64,000 nt of DNA from Ureibacillus manganicus DSM 26584 (GCF_000772945.1 NZ_JPVN01000004.1:161718-225717); one strand, 5' to 3'; shown: positions 1-7,010, numbered from the stretch's first letter. The notes: generated from the letters alone by a model not told the origin. Numbers and translations: made by a program.

Positions 1-1
1 C

Positions 2-595
2 GTTAATCTTCATCAATTTAAACATTTGCTCTATACTCCTTATTCAGATCCTTTCTTGCCTGTATTCAAAATAGAAGAGGATGGGGTCAACTATGAAGGT
101 ACAGCCTTGTTTAAAGATGACAAGCTAGTTGAAACTATTTCATCTTTAGATGAGCGTATCTTCCAGCTGATAAACAACGACCACTACTTAAAAGTTTTAC
201 CGATTCCAGAATTCGAAATTGTACTGGGTCATGTTAGATCTAAAATAATAGTAGATATCGATAGCAGTTATTCTACAATGACCTATACCGTGAATATAGA
301 CACTAGGATTGAGGAATACCGGGGAGAGAAGCAATTATTTGACCCACAGCAGTTAGAAAATATGAAAAAAGATATCGAAACCCATCTTGAAAAACAAACA
401 TATGAACTAGTTAAAAAGATGCAAGAATTGAAAGTGGATCCATTACAGCTTGGCATACAAACAAAAAGACCATTCTCAAAACCAATGGAAGAAAAAAAAT
501 GGATTGAAATGTTTGAGAAGATGGACATTAAAATAAAATACAATATTAATATCGATCCTTTGACGGATGCAAATTCAAAAAGGCCAAACCTTTAA
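2..595 (+). CDS. Ger(x)C-family spore germination lipoprotein, C-terminal part (5' end outside window)
   Basis: The reading frame is open from base 2, so the start lies upstream of the window; only about 197 C-terminal residues are present. Ger(x)C proteins are membrane-anchored subunits of nutrient germinant receptors in the spore inner membrane, acting with GerA- and GerB-type subunits. The visible part fits the Spore_GerAC C-terminal domain: a 'GTALFKDDKLV' strand near the start, a central helix ('KDIETHLEKQTYELVKKMQ'), then 'KVDPLQLG' (usual form sDplglG) and a final beta region. A strong terminator follows about 30 bases after the stop, so it is probably the last gene of its operon. The nutrient it responds to cannot be inferred. 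Confidence 0.8.
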   Translation, partial: VNLHQFKHLLYTPYSDPFLPVFKIEEDGVNYEGTALFKDDKLVETISSLDERIFQLINNDHYLKVLPIPEFEIVLGHVRSKIIVDIDSSYSTMTYTVNIDTRIEEYRGEKQLFDPQQLENMKKDIETHLEKQTYELVKKMQELKVDPLQLGIQTKRPFSKPMEEKKWIEMFEKMDIKIKYNINIDPLTDANSKRPNL

Positions 596-622
596 TTTTT
601 CCTATCGAATAAGCCATAATAG

Positions 623-666
623 AAACAAAATGCCCTAGAATCTAAAGATTCTAGGGCATTTTGTTT
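623..666. terminator. Bidirectional intrinsic terminator after the Ger(x)C gene
   Basis: Perfect 20-bp inverted repeat (623-642 with 647-666) with a TAAA loop. T-rich flanks on both strands suit termination of the Ger(x)C gene (+) and of the small minus-strand ORF at 700-885. Confidence 0.85.
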
Positions 667-699
667 ACAATCTATTGCTTTGTGTAATTTCTGTCATAA

Positions 700-885
700 T
701 TATACAAAAACACAAGCTAGCGTCGTGGTCGAAAACTTGGGAATTGACCATGATTTCATCACATCCGCCTGGCTTTCCTCCAAAACTGTCTGCGGCTTTT
801 CTTTTACCGTTTGTTTGCTACCAATAATCCACTCTATATGTTGTATTAGTATAACAGCAGCTTCTTCTTCATTAAACTCAGCCAA
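700..885 (-). CDS. Small hypothetical protein, 61 aa
   Basis: Weakly supported small ORF with a TTG start at 885 and stop at 700. The sequence is acidic and then hydrophobic at the N-terminus ('EEEAAVILIQHIEWIIG'), followed by a polar stretch; no family is recognised. A purine-rich AAAGGAAGG lies upstream, but its distance fits an ATT at 891 better than the TTG. The ORF is bounded by the terminator at 623-666 downstream and the hairpin at 937-966 upstream, which makes it a separate unit. The opposite strand (680-889) is also open but is Cys/Ser rich and lacks a ribosome site, so the minus ORF is preferred. It may be a decayed fragment. Confidence 0.3.
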   Translation of the reverse strand: MAEFNEEEAAVILIQHIEWIIGSKQTVKEKPQTVLEESQADVMKSWSIPKFSTTTLACVFV

Positions 886-936
886 ATGAATTTCCGAACC
901 TTCCTTTGGTATATTGTTCTTATATTTGGATAGCCA

Positions 937-966
937 AAAGCCTACGGAATTAATTCCGTAGGCTTT
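937..966 (-). terminator. Terminator of the DJ-1/PfpI gene
   Basis: Perfect 15-bp palindrome centred between 951 and 952, followed on the minus strand by TTTT. It lies 35 bases past the stop of the 1002-1520 gene. Confidence 0.8.
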
Positions 967-1001
967 CGATTATATGAAAATTCAGCGAAGATACTGTAGA
1001 A

Positions 1002-1520
1002 TTAGCTTAATGCTTTTACTAAAGCTTCTCCAAACTCTTTAGCGCCATCTGGCCCATCACCAGTAATAATATCATCATGAGCAACAACATGTTTTTCAAC
1101 ATATGTTACTTTATTCGCTTTTAATTGGTCTTTTTGTATATCTACTGGATAGCAAGTTGCTTCTCTTCCAGTAAGTAAACCCGTTTTAGCTACAGTAACC
1201 GCACCTGCACAAATTCCTGTTACAAGAACTTTATTAGTATACGCTTGTTTCAAGTAGTCTTGTAATTCTTGATTTTCCCATAGATGATCGTTCGTACCAG
1301 ATCCACCAATAACAGATACAACATCATAGTCAGAAGCAGAAACGTCTGAGAAAATGACCTCAGCAGTTGCTTTACCTTCATAATCCCCTATGATTTCACC
1401 TGTTTTTGTACTTGCAATTGTCACTTCAATTCCGTTGCTTTCCAATTCCACTTTTGGTTGAAATAATTCGTCTTCATTGAATCGTTCTGGTGGTATAATT
1501 AAAAGTGCTTTTTTACTCAT
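1002..1520 (-). CDS. DJ-1/PfpI family protein (class I glutamine amidotransferase-like)
   Basis: 172-aa single-domain protein of the DJ-1/PfpI superfamily, the usual length for the family. It opens with a beta strand ('KKALLIIPPERFNEDEL') carrying the acidic residue that normally supports the catalytic cysteine. The nucleophile elbow 'VTGICAGAV' at about residues 100-108 carries the expected Cys. Known members act as chaperones, deglycase or glyoxalase-type enzymes or cysteine hydrolases; which applies cannot be read from sequence. The start ATG has a good ribosome site (GAGGGGGA). It is divergent from an HxlR-type regulator that is now broken, a pairing common for electrophile- or thiol-stress genes, so it was probably that regulator's target. 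A terminator follows at 937-966. Confidence 0.85.
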   Translation of the reverse strand: MSKKALLIIPPERFNEDELFQPKVELESNGIEVTIASTKTGEIIGDYEGKATAEVIFSDVSASDYDVVSVIGGSGTNDHLWENQELQDYLKQAYTNKVLVTGICAGAVTVAKTGLLTGREATCYPVDIQKDQLKANKVTYVEKHVVAHDDIITGDGPDGAKEFGEALVKALS

Positions 1521-1587
1521 TTGTAGTTCCCCCTCATTAATAAAAAAGATTCGCCGGTAAGACGACTATTTCATTCTACTTCTTGTT

Positions 1588-1604
1588 TTCTTCACTGTGA
1601 AGAA
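1588..1604. promoter_or_regulatory. Operator-like palindrome between the DJ-1 gene and the HxlR pseudogene
   Basis: TTCTTCAC-T-GTGAAGAA, 8-bp arms around one base, lies in the 148-bp divergent intergenic region. A nearby direct repeat of AGGTTAC (1622-1638) is also present. Binding by the HxlR-type regulator is an inference. Confidence 0.4.
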
Positions 1605-1668
1605 TGCACTTTTTTGTAAGAAGGTTACCAACAGGTTACAATTGATATAAATAAGGAGGTAAGAATTT

Positions 1669-2007
1669 ATGCCAGATACATTTAGAGATGAAGTTAAAGA
1701 AAAGATCATAAATGGTGATTATAATTGTGAAAAAGAACTTACCTTATCAATTATAAGTGGTAAATGAAAAATTGTTATTTTATGGCATTTGGGTGTAGAA
1801 GGGCCACACCGATTCAGTGATCTCCAAAGGCTTTTTCCAAAAATATCTCATAAAATATTAACAAATCAATTAAGAGAACTGATGGAAGATGGAATAGTTC
1901 ATCGCGAGGTTTATCCAGAAGTTCCACCGAAAGTGGAATATTCCATGACTGAATTGGGGATGACTTTACTTCCTATCGTTGAAATGATGTATGAATGGGG
2001 ATTATAA
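1669..2007 (+). pseudogene. HxlR-family transcriptional regulator interrupted by an in-frame UGA
   Basis: From the ATG at 1669 (ribosome site AAGGAGG at 1653-1659) the frame runs 32 codons, meets TGA at 1765-1767, and continues open to TAA at 2005-2007. Read through, it gives 112 residues, a normal HxlR length. The N-terminal part has the conserved Cys ('YNCEKELTL') and '[15 protein letters not shown]', where the family has Trp at the stop ('ggKW'). The rest is a winged helix ('[20 protein letters not shown]', then '[20 protein letters not shown]'). A single TGG to TGA change explains the break. The winged-helix part could only be made from an internal start. It is divergent from the DJ-1 gene it presumably controlled. 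Confidence 0.85.
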
Positions 2008-2033
2008 AAGAAATGGATATCTCTGAATTAAAC

Positions 2034-2133
2034 AATTAAGCATAAGCTTACATTTACAATGTTGCTTTACAAAACCTATTAGAAAAGTTGCACCTTCACT
2101 TAACTGTAAAGAAGGTGCTTCTTATGCTTAATT
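2034..2133. repeat. 100-bp element with perfect 13-bp terminal inverted repeats
   Basis: AATTAAGCATAAG (2034-2046) is matched by its exact reverse complement at 2121-2133. A second hairpin, GCACCTTC (2090-2097) with GAAGGTGC (2111-2118), sits inside. It follows the HxlR pseudogene and could be a terminator-like structure or a miniature inverted-repeat element; no clear target duplication is seen. The rest of the 2008-2469 gap holds a partial copy of the 'TTCAACTAA' repeat (2168-2183) and no convincing gene. Confidence 0.45.
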
Positions 2134-2167
2134 GCGGAGTATTTCGATCATTTATGCTGTGGATTGG

Positions 2168-2183
2168 TTCAACTGAACGGGGT
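2168..2183. repeat. Partial copy of the TTCAACTAA...GGGG intergenic repeat, outside the SCC-like element
   Basis: TTCAACTGAACGGGG resembles the half-unit of the repeats at 2661-4750. It lies on the chromosomal side of the left attachment site, which suggests the repeat family is not confined to the element. Confidence 0.4.
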
Positions 2184-2469
2184 TGTGTTTTCTTTTATTT
2201 ACAATAAATTATACATAAAAGAACTAAATGAAAAGGTCTCCATTCCGCTAATGATAAATCAAGGGTCTTATTAGATAATAACCAAATCATTTCCAAAACT
2301 GCATAATCCAAAAGGCTGGCTAAAAGAAATTTCTGTTTTTTAGTTGCTTTTTTGCTTTACTAGCCTGTCAACATCCTTTCACAGTGCTAGTCAATTTAAA
2401 AACTTGATTAAATAAATTAAATGTTTTTCAATGTTTAGATTCTTATATTCCCTCAAAAACCTCATTTAC

Positions 2470-2483
2470 TTATGATACGGTTC
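2470..2483. repeat. Left attachment site: duplicated 3' end of rlmH
   Basis: TTATGATACGGTTC is identical to 12947-12960 at the 3' end of rlmH. On the minus strand it and its flank encode GEPYHK followed by TAA, the RlmH C-terminus. This is therefore the displaced original end of rlmH and marks the far junction of the element integrated there. Confidence 0.85.
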
Positions 2484-2512
2484 ACCGTGTCTATTTAAGA
2501 GGCAAAAAATGA
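2484..2512. repeat. Left terminal inverted repeat of the SCC-like element
   Basis: Begins ACCGTGTC immediately after the attachment core and ends with AGAGGCAAAAAATGA, the latter an exact inverted match to 12930-12944. The outer 15 bases and inner 5 bases are paired; the middle is diverged. Confidence 0.8.
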
Positions 2513-2611
2513 GACGAGATGTTTGGTTGATGGAGGGGAAAACCCTAAAAGTAATGTAATCACCCATTTAACAAACGTCTTAACAGTTAATTTGCTATGA
2601 AAATGGTAAAC

Positions 2612-2643
2612 AAAAACGCTCAGTATTTAATATGAGCGTTTTT
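2612..2643 (-). terminator. Terminator after the first cargo gene
   Basis: AAAAACGCTCA (2612-2622) pairs with TGAGCGTTTTT (2633-2643). It closes the leftmost minus-strand cargo gene just inside the element. Confidence 0.8.
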
Positions 2644-2660
2644 CGGCATTATTTAATGTG

Positions 2661-2690
2661 CTTCTTCAACTAAAGCCTCCGTTAGCTTAA
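2661..2690 (-). repeat. Cargo-array repeat, half copy (a), containing the stop codon of the 99-aa gene
   Basis: On the minus strand it reads TTAAGCTAACGGAGGCTTTA then GTTGAAG, the half-unit shared with copies b to e. The TAA stop of the 2682-2981 gene lies inside the CTAACGGAGG block. Confidence 0.6.
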
Positions 2691-2981
2691 TAAAGAACCT
2701 AATAGAAATGGTGAAATGATTAACAATATAGAGATTATAATTAGTGTTGCTGTAACAAACTTTGGAAGTTTCACCATACCTTTTCCTTTATACCACCCTG
2801 AAAATTGCAACTTATTTCTGTACAAAACAAAAATAAGTAATAAAATAGCTATTGCACCAAGCCACGAATAAGATTCAGTTACGTCATTTAGTGCATAAAT
2901 ATTGCCTATAATTACCCAACCCAATGCAAATAATATTCCTAAAATAAATAATATACGGAGTAATTCTAAGAATGTTTTCAT
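2682..2981 (-). CDS. Small integral membrane protein, 99 aa (cargo gene 1)
   Basis: No family is recognised. The protein has three hydrophobic segments: residues about 5-28 ('LLRILFILGILFALGWVIIG'), 40-55 ('WLGAIAILLLIFVLY') and 76-96 ('VTATLIIISILLIISPFLLG'). A short basic loop ('KLQFSGWYKGKG') separates the last two. The ATG at 2981 has a ribosome site (AAGGTGG) 8 bases upstream. The stop codon lies inside repeat copy a, and the gene is preceded by repeat copy b, so it forms one repeat-gene-repeat module in the left arm of the SCC-like element. A terminator follows at 2612-2643. A role in immunity or stress would be a guess. Confidence 0.6.
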   Translation of the reverse strand: MKTFLELLRILFILGILFALGWVIIGNIYALNDVTESYSWLGAIAILLLIFVLYRNKLQFSGWYKGKGMVKLPKFVTATLIIISILLIISPFLLGSLLS

Positions 2982-3035
2982 CCTATTATCGCCACCTTAT
3001 ATGATTTGTTCTTACTTTTCTTTTTTGACTATTTT

Positions 3036-3124
3036 TGTTCAACAAACCTGCCCCTTTAGTTCAATAACTTCAACAAAAGAGGCATTAATCCTTCTTGGAT
3101 TAACGCCTCCGTTAGTTAAGTAAG
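3036..3124 (-). repeat. Cargo-array repeat, full copy (b)
   Basis: On the minus strand: TTAACTAACGGAGGC, then a hairpin (stem 3079-3091 with 3097-3109, loop TTCTT) followed by TTTTG, then TTGAAGTTATTGAACTAAAGG and GGCAGGTTTGTTGAA. It aligns along its length with copy d (4178-4268). The hairpin could terminate the 3173-3691 gene. Confidence 0.75.
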
Positions 3125-3172
3125 TTTATTTATTAGCTTTTTTATCAATTTATAAGAGCTGAAAATCTATGA

Positions 3173-3691
3173 TTAATATTTTGTAGCTAAACGTTCTTTA
3201 ACTCTTTCGAACATTTCATGTTGTTCATCATGCATTGCGTTATAGAAATCATGGATATTCTCAACATAATCTTGAAAATCCAGGGTTATAAAGCGAGTTG
3301 CCTTTAATGTCTGCATTAAATCTGCAACTTCTATTTCTGTAAGTGAAGTACCGTTCACATATTTTGTTAGATGTTCTTGTACTTCAAGCATTCGACTTCT
3401 CCATTCATGATGTACAACGTTCCCGCCAAAAAAAATCAGATCAGTTGTGTGCAGTAAATCATCAGAAAGTTTGTCTAAATAATCTACGTCCGCATCAGTT
3501 AGGGGTTGACTAAAGTTCCATGCAAGTAGTTCCTCAACTGTATCCAGTAGTAAGAAGTTTGCAGAATAGTATTGGCGACCGATTTGTGTTTCCAATTGAT
3601 TTACTTGTTCTTTCGCAGGGTGAACCAACCAAATCACTCCACATAAAACTATTGCAACTAATACACTCACAATATGTTTCAACCTAACCAC
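3173..3691 (-). CDS. Membrane-anchored hypothetical protein, 172 aa (cargo gene 2)
   Basis: Start chosen at GTG 3691, which has GGAGAG 7 bases upstream; an upstream in-frame TTG at 3706 overlaps that ribosome site. One N-terminal membrane segment (about residues 5-25, 'HIVSVLVAIVLCGVIWLVHP') is followed by an outside-facing helical domain of about 145 residues rich in acidic residues ('LTDADVDYLDKLSDDLLHTT', 'VENIHDFYNAMHDEQHEMFE'). It may be a periplasm-like four-helix sensor domain without a signalling output; no family is recognised. It sits between repeats b and c in the cargo array, in the same orientation as its neighbours. Confidence 0.6.
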   Translation of the reverse strand: MVRLKHIVSVLVAIVLCGVIWLVHPAKEQVNQLETQIGRQYYSANFLLLDTVEELLAWNFSQPLTDADVDYLDKLSDDLLHTTDLIFFGGNVVHHEWRSRMLEVQEHLTKYVNGTSLTEIEVADLMQTLKATRFITLDFQDYVENIHDFYNAMHDEQHEMFERVKERLATKY

Positions 3692-3798
3692 ACTATCACT
3701 CTCCAAGATTTATTTAATTGTCATTAGTCTAATAATTACTATTAAGACAACATATTACAGCGATTATCACAAAACTTCTGGTATTTTATAACAATCTC

Positions 3799-3883
3799 AT
3801 TGAACTAACCTGCCCCGATAGTTGAATAAGACAAGGGCTGACTTAGCAACCCCATTCTTCAACTAAAGTCCTCGTTAATTGAA
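3799..3883 (-). repeat. Cargo-array repeat, full copy (c)
   Basis: On the minus strand it runs CAATTAACGAGGACTTTAG, TTGAAG, a different central segment (about 3828-3855), then TTCAACTATCGGGGCAG and GTTAGTTCAATG. The outer blocks match copies b and d but the central hairpin differs. The TAA stop of the 3875-4186 gene lies in its AATTAACGAGG block. Confidence 0.7.
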
Positions 3884-4186
3884 AAACATATATACTGGAA
3901 AATATAAAACAATAAAAATAATATACAAATATAATAGCCTTAAATTAAAACGTAGACAGAAGTTCATAAAAGCCTTCGATATCTTTTCGACAACTAAAGA
4001 CACAATAAAAACGATCAATAACGTAAAAAAAATTTGCAAAGAAAATTTAGTTAGAAAGTTACTTAATACAGGGACTAATCCGAGGATGAGTGCATATATA
4101 GCAAAGTACAAATAATTTTCATATGGTTTTACATCAATTGTCTTACTTAAGAGTATCCCACCTAAAATCAAATTTCTCTTCTTCAA
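3875..4186 (-). CDS. Small integral membrane protein, up to 103 aa (cargo gene 3)
   Basis: The frame is open from a TTG at 4186 that lies inside repeat copy d; the true start is uncertain and could be the TTG at 4171 (residue 6), with AAGAAGAG upstream. The protein is highly hydrophobic: segments at about residues 24-44 ('YLYFAIYALILGLVPVLSNF'), 48-67 ('SLQIFFTLLIVFIVSLVVE') and 82-101 ('LRLLYLYIIFIVLYFPVYMF'). No family is recognised. Its stop codon is within repeat copy c, so this gene is tightly bounded by repeats on both sides. That arrangement suggests promoterless cassette cargo. Confidence 0.5.
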   Translation of the reverse strand: MKKRNLILGGILLSKTIDVKPYENYLYFAIYALILGLVPVLSNFLTKFSLQIFFTLLIVFIVSLVVEKISKAFMNFCLRFNLRLLYLYIIFIVLYFPVYMFFN

Positions 4187-4268
4187 CTAATCTGCCACTT
4201 TAGTTCAGTAACTTCAACAAAAAAGGACTTTAATCCTTCTTGGATTATCGGCTACTATAGTTGAAGTA
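4178..4268 (-). repeat. Cargo-array repeat, full copy (d)
   Basis: On the minus strand it begins CTTCAACTATAGTAGCC, then TAATCCAAGAAGGATTA (the central stem also seen in copy b), TTTTTTGTTGAAGTTACTGA, ACTAAAGTGGCAGATTAG and TTGAAGAAGAG. It lies between the Nudix gene and cargo gene 3 and may supply the start region of the latter. Confidence 0.75.
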
Positions 4269-4272
4269 GCTA

Positions 4273-4692
4273 TTAACTAAAGACATGGTGTAGATAATCT
4301 CCATGACCTCGGATAAGTTCAACTTCATCCTTTGATGATATCCAGAAGTAATGGAATGTTAGCCCTTCCTCATCTCCTCCACCTGTTGGCTGATGATCCC
4401 ACTTATCTGGAGCATCCGATACAACAATTTTATAAAAAAATCTATTATGAGTAGCACCATCATCATTTTTCCAATTATCTTCTGCAATTAAATTCTCAAC
4501 TATAAAATTCTTCAATCCAGTTTCTTCTTCAATTTCTCTAATAACTGCATGATAAGCATCTTCTTGAGCGTTCACTGTACCTTTAGGTATTTGTATTCCA
4601 GCTTCAGGAATCGAATGTTGAAAAACCAATACTTGTGTCTTACCATTCTTTATCCTGGTTACGTAACCGTATGCTTTTTTTATTGAACTCAA
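4273..4692 (-). CDS. Nudix hydrolase, 139 aa (cargo gene 4)
   Basis: Single Nudix domain of usual size. The Nudix box is complete at about residues 38-60: G-x5-E-x7-RE-I-x-EE-x-G-L ('AVIREIEEETGL' at its end), giving the Mg-binding glutamates. Substrates in this superfamily are nucleoside diphosphates linked to other groups; the late 'HYFWISSKDEVELIRGHGDYL' region does not identify which. The start is a TTG at 4692 with GAGGGTGGGA upstream. The stop is a TAA in TTTAGTTAATAGC just before repeat copy d, and a half repeat (copy e) lies upstream of the gene. It is the rightmost member of the cargo array in the SCC-like element. Confidence 0.85.
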   Translation of the reverse strand: MSSIKKAYGYVTRIKNGKTQVLVFQHSIPEAGIQIPKGTVNAQEDAYHAVIREIEEETGLKNFIVENLIAEDNWKNDDGATHNRFFYKIVVSDAPDKWDHQPTGGGDEEGLTFHYFWISSKDEVELIRGHGDYLHHVFS

Positions 4693-4719
4693 ACCAATCC
4701 CACCCTCACTTTTTTAAAC

Positions 4720-4750
4720 TTCTTCAACTCTTCTTCCCCGTTGGTTTAAT
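4720..4750 (-). repeat. Cargo-array repeat, half copy (e)
   Basis: Minus strand TTAAACCAACGGGGAAGAAG then AGTTGAAGAAG, a degraded half-unit upstream of the Nudix gene. The rest of the gap to 5112 holds an 8-bp inverted repeat (TTTTAATA-CCA-TATTAAAA, 4760-4778) and AT-rich sequence with no gene seen. Confidence 0.5.
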
Positions 4751-5112
4751 AAGAATATATTTTAATACCATATTAAAATTTTAACGTAATTTCTCCATTT
4801 TTTTTACTCCTACTTTATTCAATCGGTCTGTTGCTCACTAATTTGCACCTATTTAGCACTAAAATTAGCAAGACCACATAAATTTATGAAGTCTTTCTAA
4901 AAGCGGTGTTAAAAGATATGTTAAATTATAGATAATTCATGATGAATTAAAATGAAGCGTGCTTATTTTCCTAATACTTATAAATCATTTAACTAATTCA
5001 CTGCTAATTTGTTCATTAATATTACTTTTCTCATTTTCCTCACCTCAAATGAATACTTTTCTCACAAAATACTAAAATACAATACATCCACAATTACAAA
5101 GGAGGTGTATCC

Positions 5113-5607
5113 ATGAATAAAGACAAGTTCCTCACAACAAATAGCAAAAATCGTGTAGCCATCGTAAACGAGTTGCTAAAGAGGGAAGGTTTTGATTTAC
5201 AAAGAGTAGCGGATGCTCTTGAAATTAACTATTCTACCTTTACGAAACTGATGCAAGAAGACGATTATGTTTATATTAAACGGGAAAACCAGTATTATAA
5301 ATTTGTTCGTGATGAAGGACAGATATCTACTATTTCTAACCAAAGTAATTCCGAAATGGATTATATTAAAAAGAATTTTCCCCTTTTGAAAAGCATAATA
5401 GAAAGATATAAACACAATGACGACTTCATCATTGACAAGCGTATATTCCGATCTACCTCTAAAATCTCCAGTAAAAACTTCCGTATGCCAGACGACCTCT
5501 ACCAAAACTTTGTTGCTACTTGTGAAAACGAGTTCCCCCATTTGAAAATCCAAGACATTATTGCCCAACTTCTTCTTGATTTCACAGACAAATATTCCAA
5601 CAAATAA
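5113..5607 (+). CDS. Hypothetical protein with HTH-like N-terminus and RHH-like C-terminus, 164 aa
   Basis: Strong ribosome site (AAAGGAGGTG) before the ATG. Residues about 14-47 ('VAIVNELLKREGFDLQRVAD' then 'ALEINYSTFTKLMQEDD') look like a helix-turn-helix, in which 'INYSTFTKLM' would be the recognition helix. After a linker, 'SSKNFRMPDDLYQNFVATCE' and 'LKIQDIIAQLLLDF' have a ribbon-helix-helix character. Together they suggest a DNA-binding protein, perhaps controlling copy number, partition or excision of the element. This is an inference from pattern only. It is the only plus-strand gene in the left half of the element; an inverted-repeat stretch follows its stop. Confidence 0.6.
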   Translation: MNKDKFLTTNSKNRVAIVNELLKREGFDLQRVADALEINYSTFTKLMQEDDYVYIKRENQYYKFVRDEGQISTISNQSNSEMDYIKKNFPLLKSIIERYKHNDDFIIDKRIFRSTSKISSKNFRMPDDLYQNFVATCENEFPHLKIQDIIAQLLLDFTDKYSNK

Positions 5608-6040
5608 AAATGCACAAAAGACAAGGCAGTTCCATTATTAAAACTCGATAAGGACTGCCATAATTACATCCCTTCTATAAAAAAAGACAGCTCTAATCTA
5701 ATTAGAAACTGCCTTTCCTTCATATCTTGTTGTAAGTTCTTGTTGTTAAAAGTTCTTGGACAATCTCTTCACCAAGTATCGTTATCCGTTTTAATTTTAT
5801 ATTCTTAACTATCCACTCACTCTTAATTTTAACAAAATTATTTCCATAACCCTTAGTACGTCGAATCTCTACCGTATTTATCCAATTATCTTATAAATTG
5901 TACCATAATCCAGCTCGATACCACAAAATTCTCTTCTAATAACAATATAAAAAGTCATCTGCATCTTCTTGCCGTATTCGGTAACTTTCCTCGGTTTCAT
6001 ATAAACCTTCAATCATCTTCGGATGTTAGTAATATTGCCT
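5608..6040. other. Intergenic region within the SCC-like element
   Basis: Contains an imperfect hairpin (GGCAGTTCC at 5625-5633 with AGGACTGCC at 5651-5659) that may terminate the 5113-5607 gene, and a second AT-rich imperfect hairpin around 5685-5715. No gene is convincing in the remaining 320 bases. Confidence 0.4.
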
Positions 6041-6952
6041 TTAATCCTTCCTACTTTTAACCCATTGATCTGCTACATATGCTATTTCTTTTCTTCCATA
6101 TGTGTAGGGGCAGAAATACAAAATAAACTTTTCAAATATTTCTGCAATCATATCAAAAGTATCTTCTAAGGAATCCAACGGTTTAAAGTATACACCAATC
6201 TTTCTATGTTCAAATTGTATGTCTGGATGCACCTCATTACGAATTAACTCCCTATGTTTTAAAAATAATCTGTACCTATCAATTCTATGTTTTTCGAAAT
6301 AAAGCTCTACAAATGCACGTGACTTTACATTCTTAGAGGAGCATCTAAATAGCAAACCATTCTGACCTGAGCCGACTGTTAACGTTAAATCGTTTAAATT
6401 CATTTTTTTGTTGTAGTGAAAGTTTAGATAGAAAGGCATTCTCTTGCGAAGTACAGCTAACATTGCCCTTTTTATATCATCTGTTCGTGAAAGATCTAAT
6501 GGTGGCTCCAATGTTAATGCATGGCCAGCGTGTAAAGGATGTATATTTTTGATTGAATAATCGACAGTTAGAAGCTGTCTGATTTTTATTAATTGCTTCA
6601 TATGTTCATACACTTCAAGCTTATACATTTGGTTCAATTTTTCTAACATATCAATAGCTAAGGGATTAATTGAAACTGCAAAAAAATCTATATAGTGTAA
6701 TTGTTTGCTCTTTATCCAATCTGTAAGATCCCGAAGTATTACCTCATCAAATGATAATGCCATCCATACAATAACCGCCTCTTGATTAGCCAGCATCATC
6801 TTTTTGATACGCTCCATATAAGTACGGTTCGTATGGTTTTGTTCCAGTGAGATATTATTTAATTCAAATCCTAATATCTCCTGCCATTGTTGATAAAAAT
6901 CCTTTAGGTAAATTGTAAAAATCGACTCCTTGTTGCTCCCCTTTTTACTCAT
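6041..6952 (-). CDS. Hypothetical protein resembling DUF4268-type proteins, 303 aa
   Basis: Ribosome site AGGAGGC 8 bases before the ATG. The N-terminal half ('EAVIVWMALSFDEVILRDLT', then 'SKQLHYIDFFAVSINP') resembles the nuclease-like fold in DUF4268 proteins. The C-terminal half ('AFVELYFEKHRIDRYRLFLK', 'IRNEVHPDIQFEHRKIGVYF') matches the pattern I recall for that DUF (vElyi...lF..L...k..Ie). I see no obvious catalytic D-ExK cluster, so it may be a degenerate nuclease or a specificity partner. Such proteins are often in mobile or defence islands. It sits alone between the plus-strand HTH/RHH gene and the Xre regulator; there is no methylase or helicase neighbour. The family call is tentative. 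Confidence 0.5.
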   Translation of the reverse strand: MSKKGSNKESIFTIYLKDFYQQWQEILGFELNNISLEQNHTNRTYMERIKKMMLANQEAVIVWMALSFDEVILRDLTDWIKSKQLHYIDFFAVSINPLAIDMLEKLNQMYKLEVYEHMKQLIKIRQLLTVDYSIKNIHPLHAGHALTLEPPLDLSRTDDIKRAMLAVLRKRMPFYLNFHYNKKMNLNDLTLTVGSGQNGLLFRCSSKNVKSRAFVELYFEKHRIDRYRLFLKHRELIRNEVHPDIQFEHRKIGVYFKPLDSLEDTFDMIAEIFEKFILYFCPYTYGRKEIAYVADQWVKSRKD

Positions 6953-7010
6953 ATCCTATTGCCTCCTACATTCGCTGTGGTTTTTTGTCATTTATTTTTT
7001 ACAAAAGAAA

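Noticed and set aside
680..889. 69-codon plus-strand ORF opposite the small minus ORF
   Set aside because: Begins next to the terminator, lacks a ribosome site, and codon character looks like a shadow of the minus-strand ORF.
2902..3123. 73-codon plus-strand ORF
   Set aside because: Antisense to cargo gene 1 and running into repeat b; no supporting signal.
3879..4115. 78-codon plus-strand ORF in the cargo array
   Set aside because: Antisense to the 3875-4186 membrane protein; basic, low-complexity product without a ribosome site.
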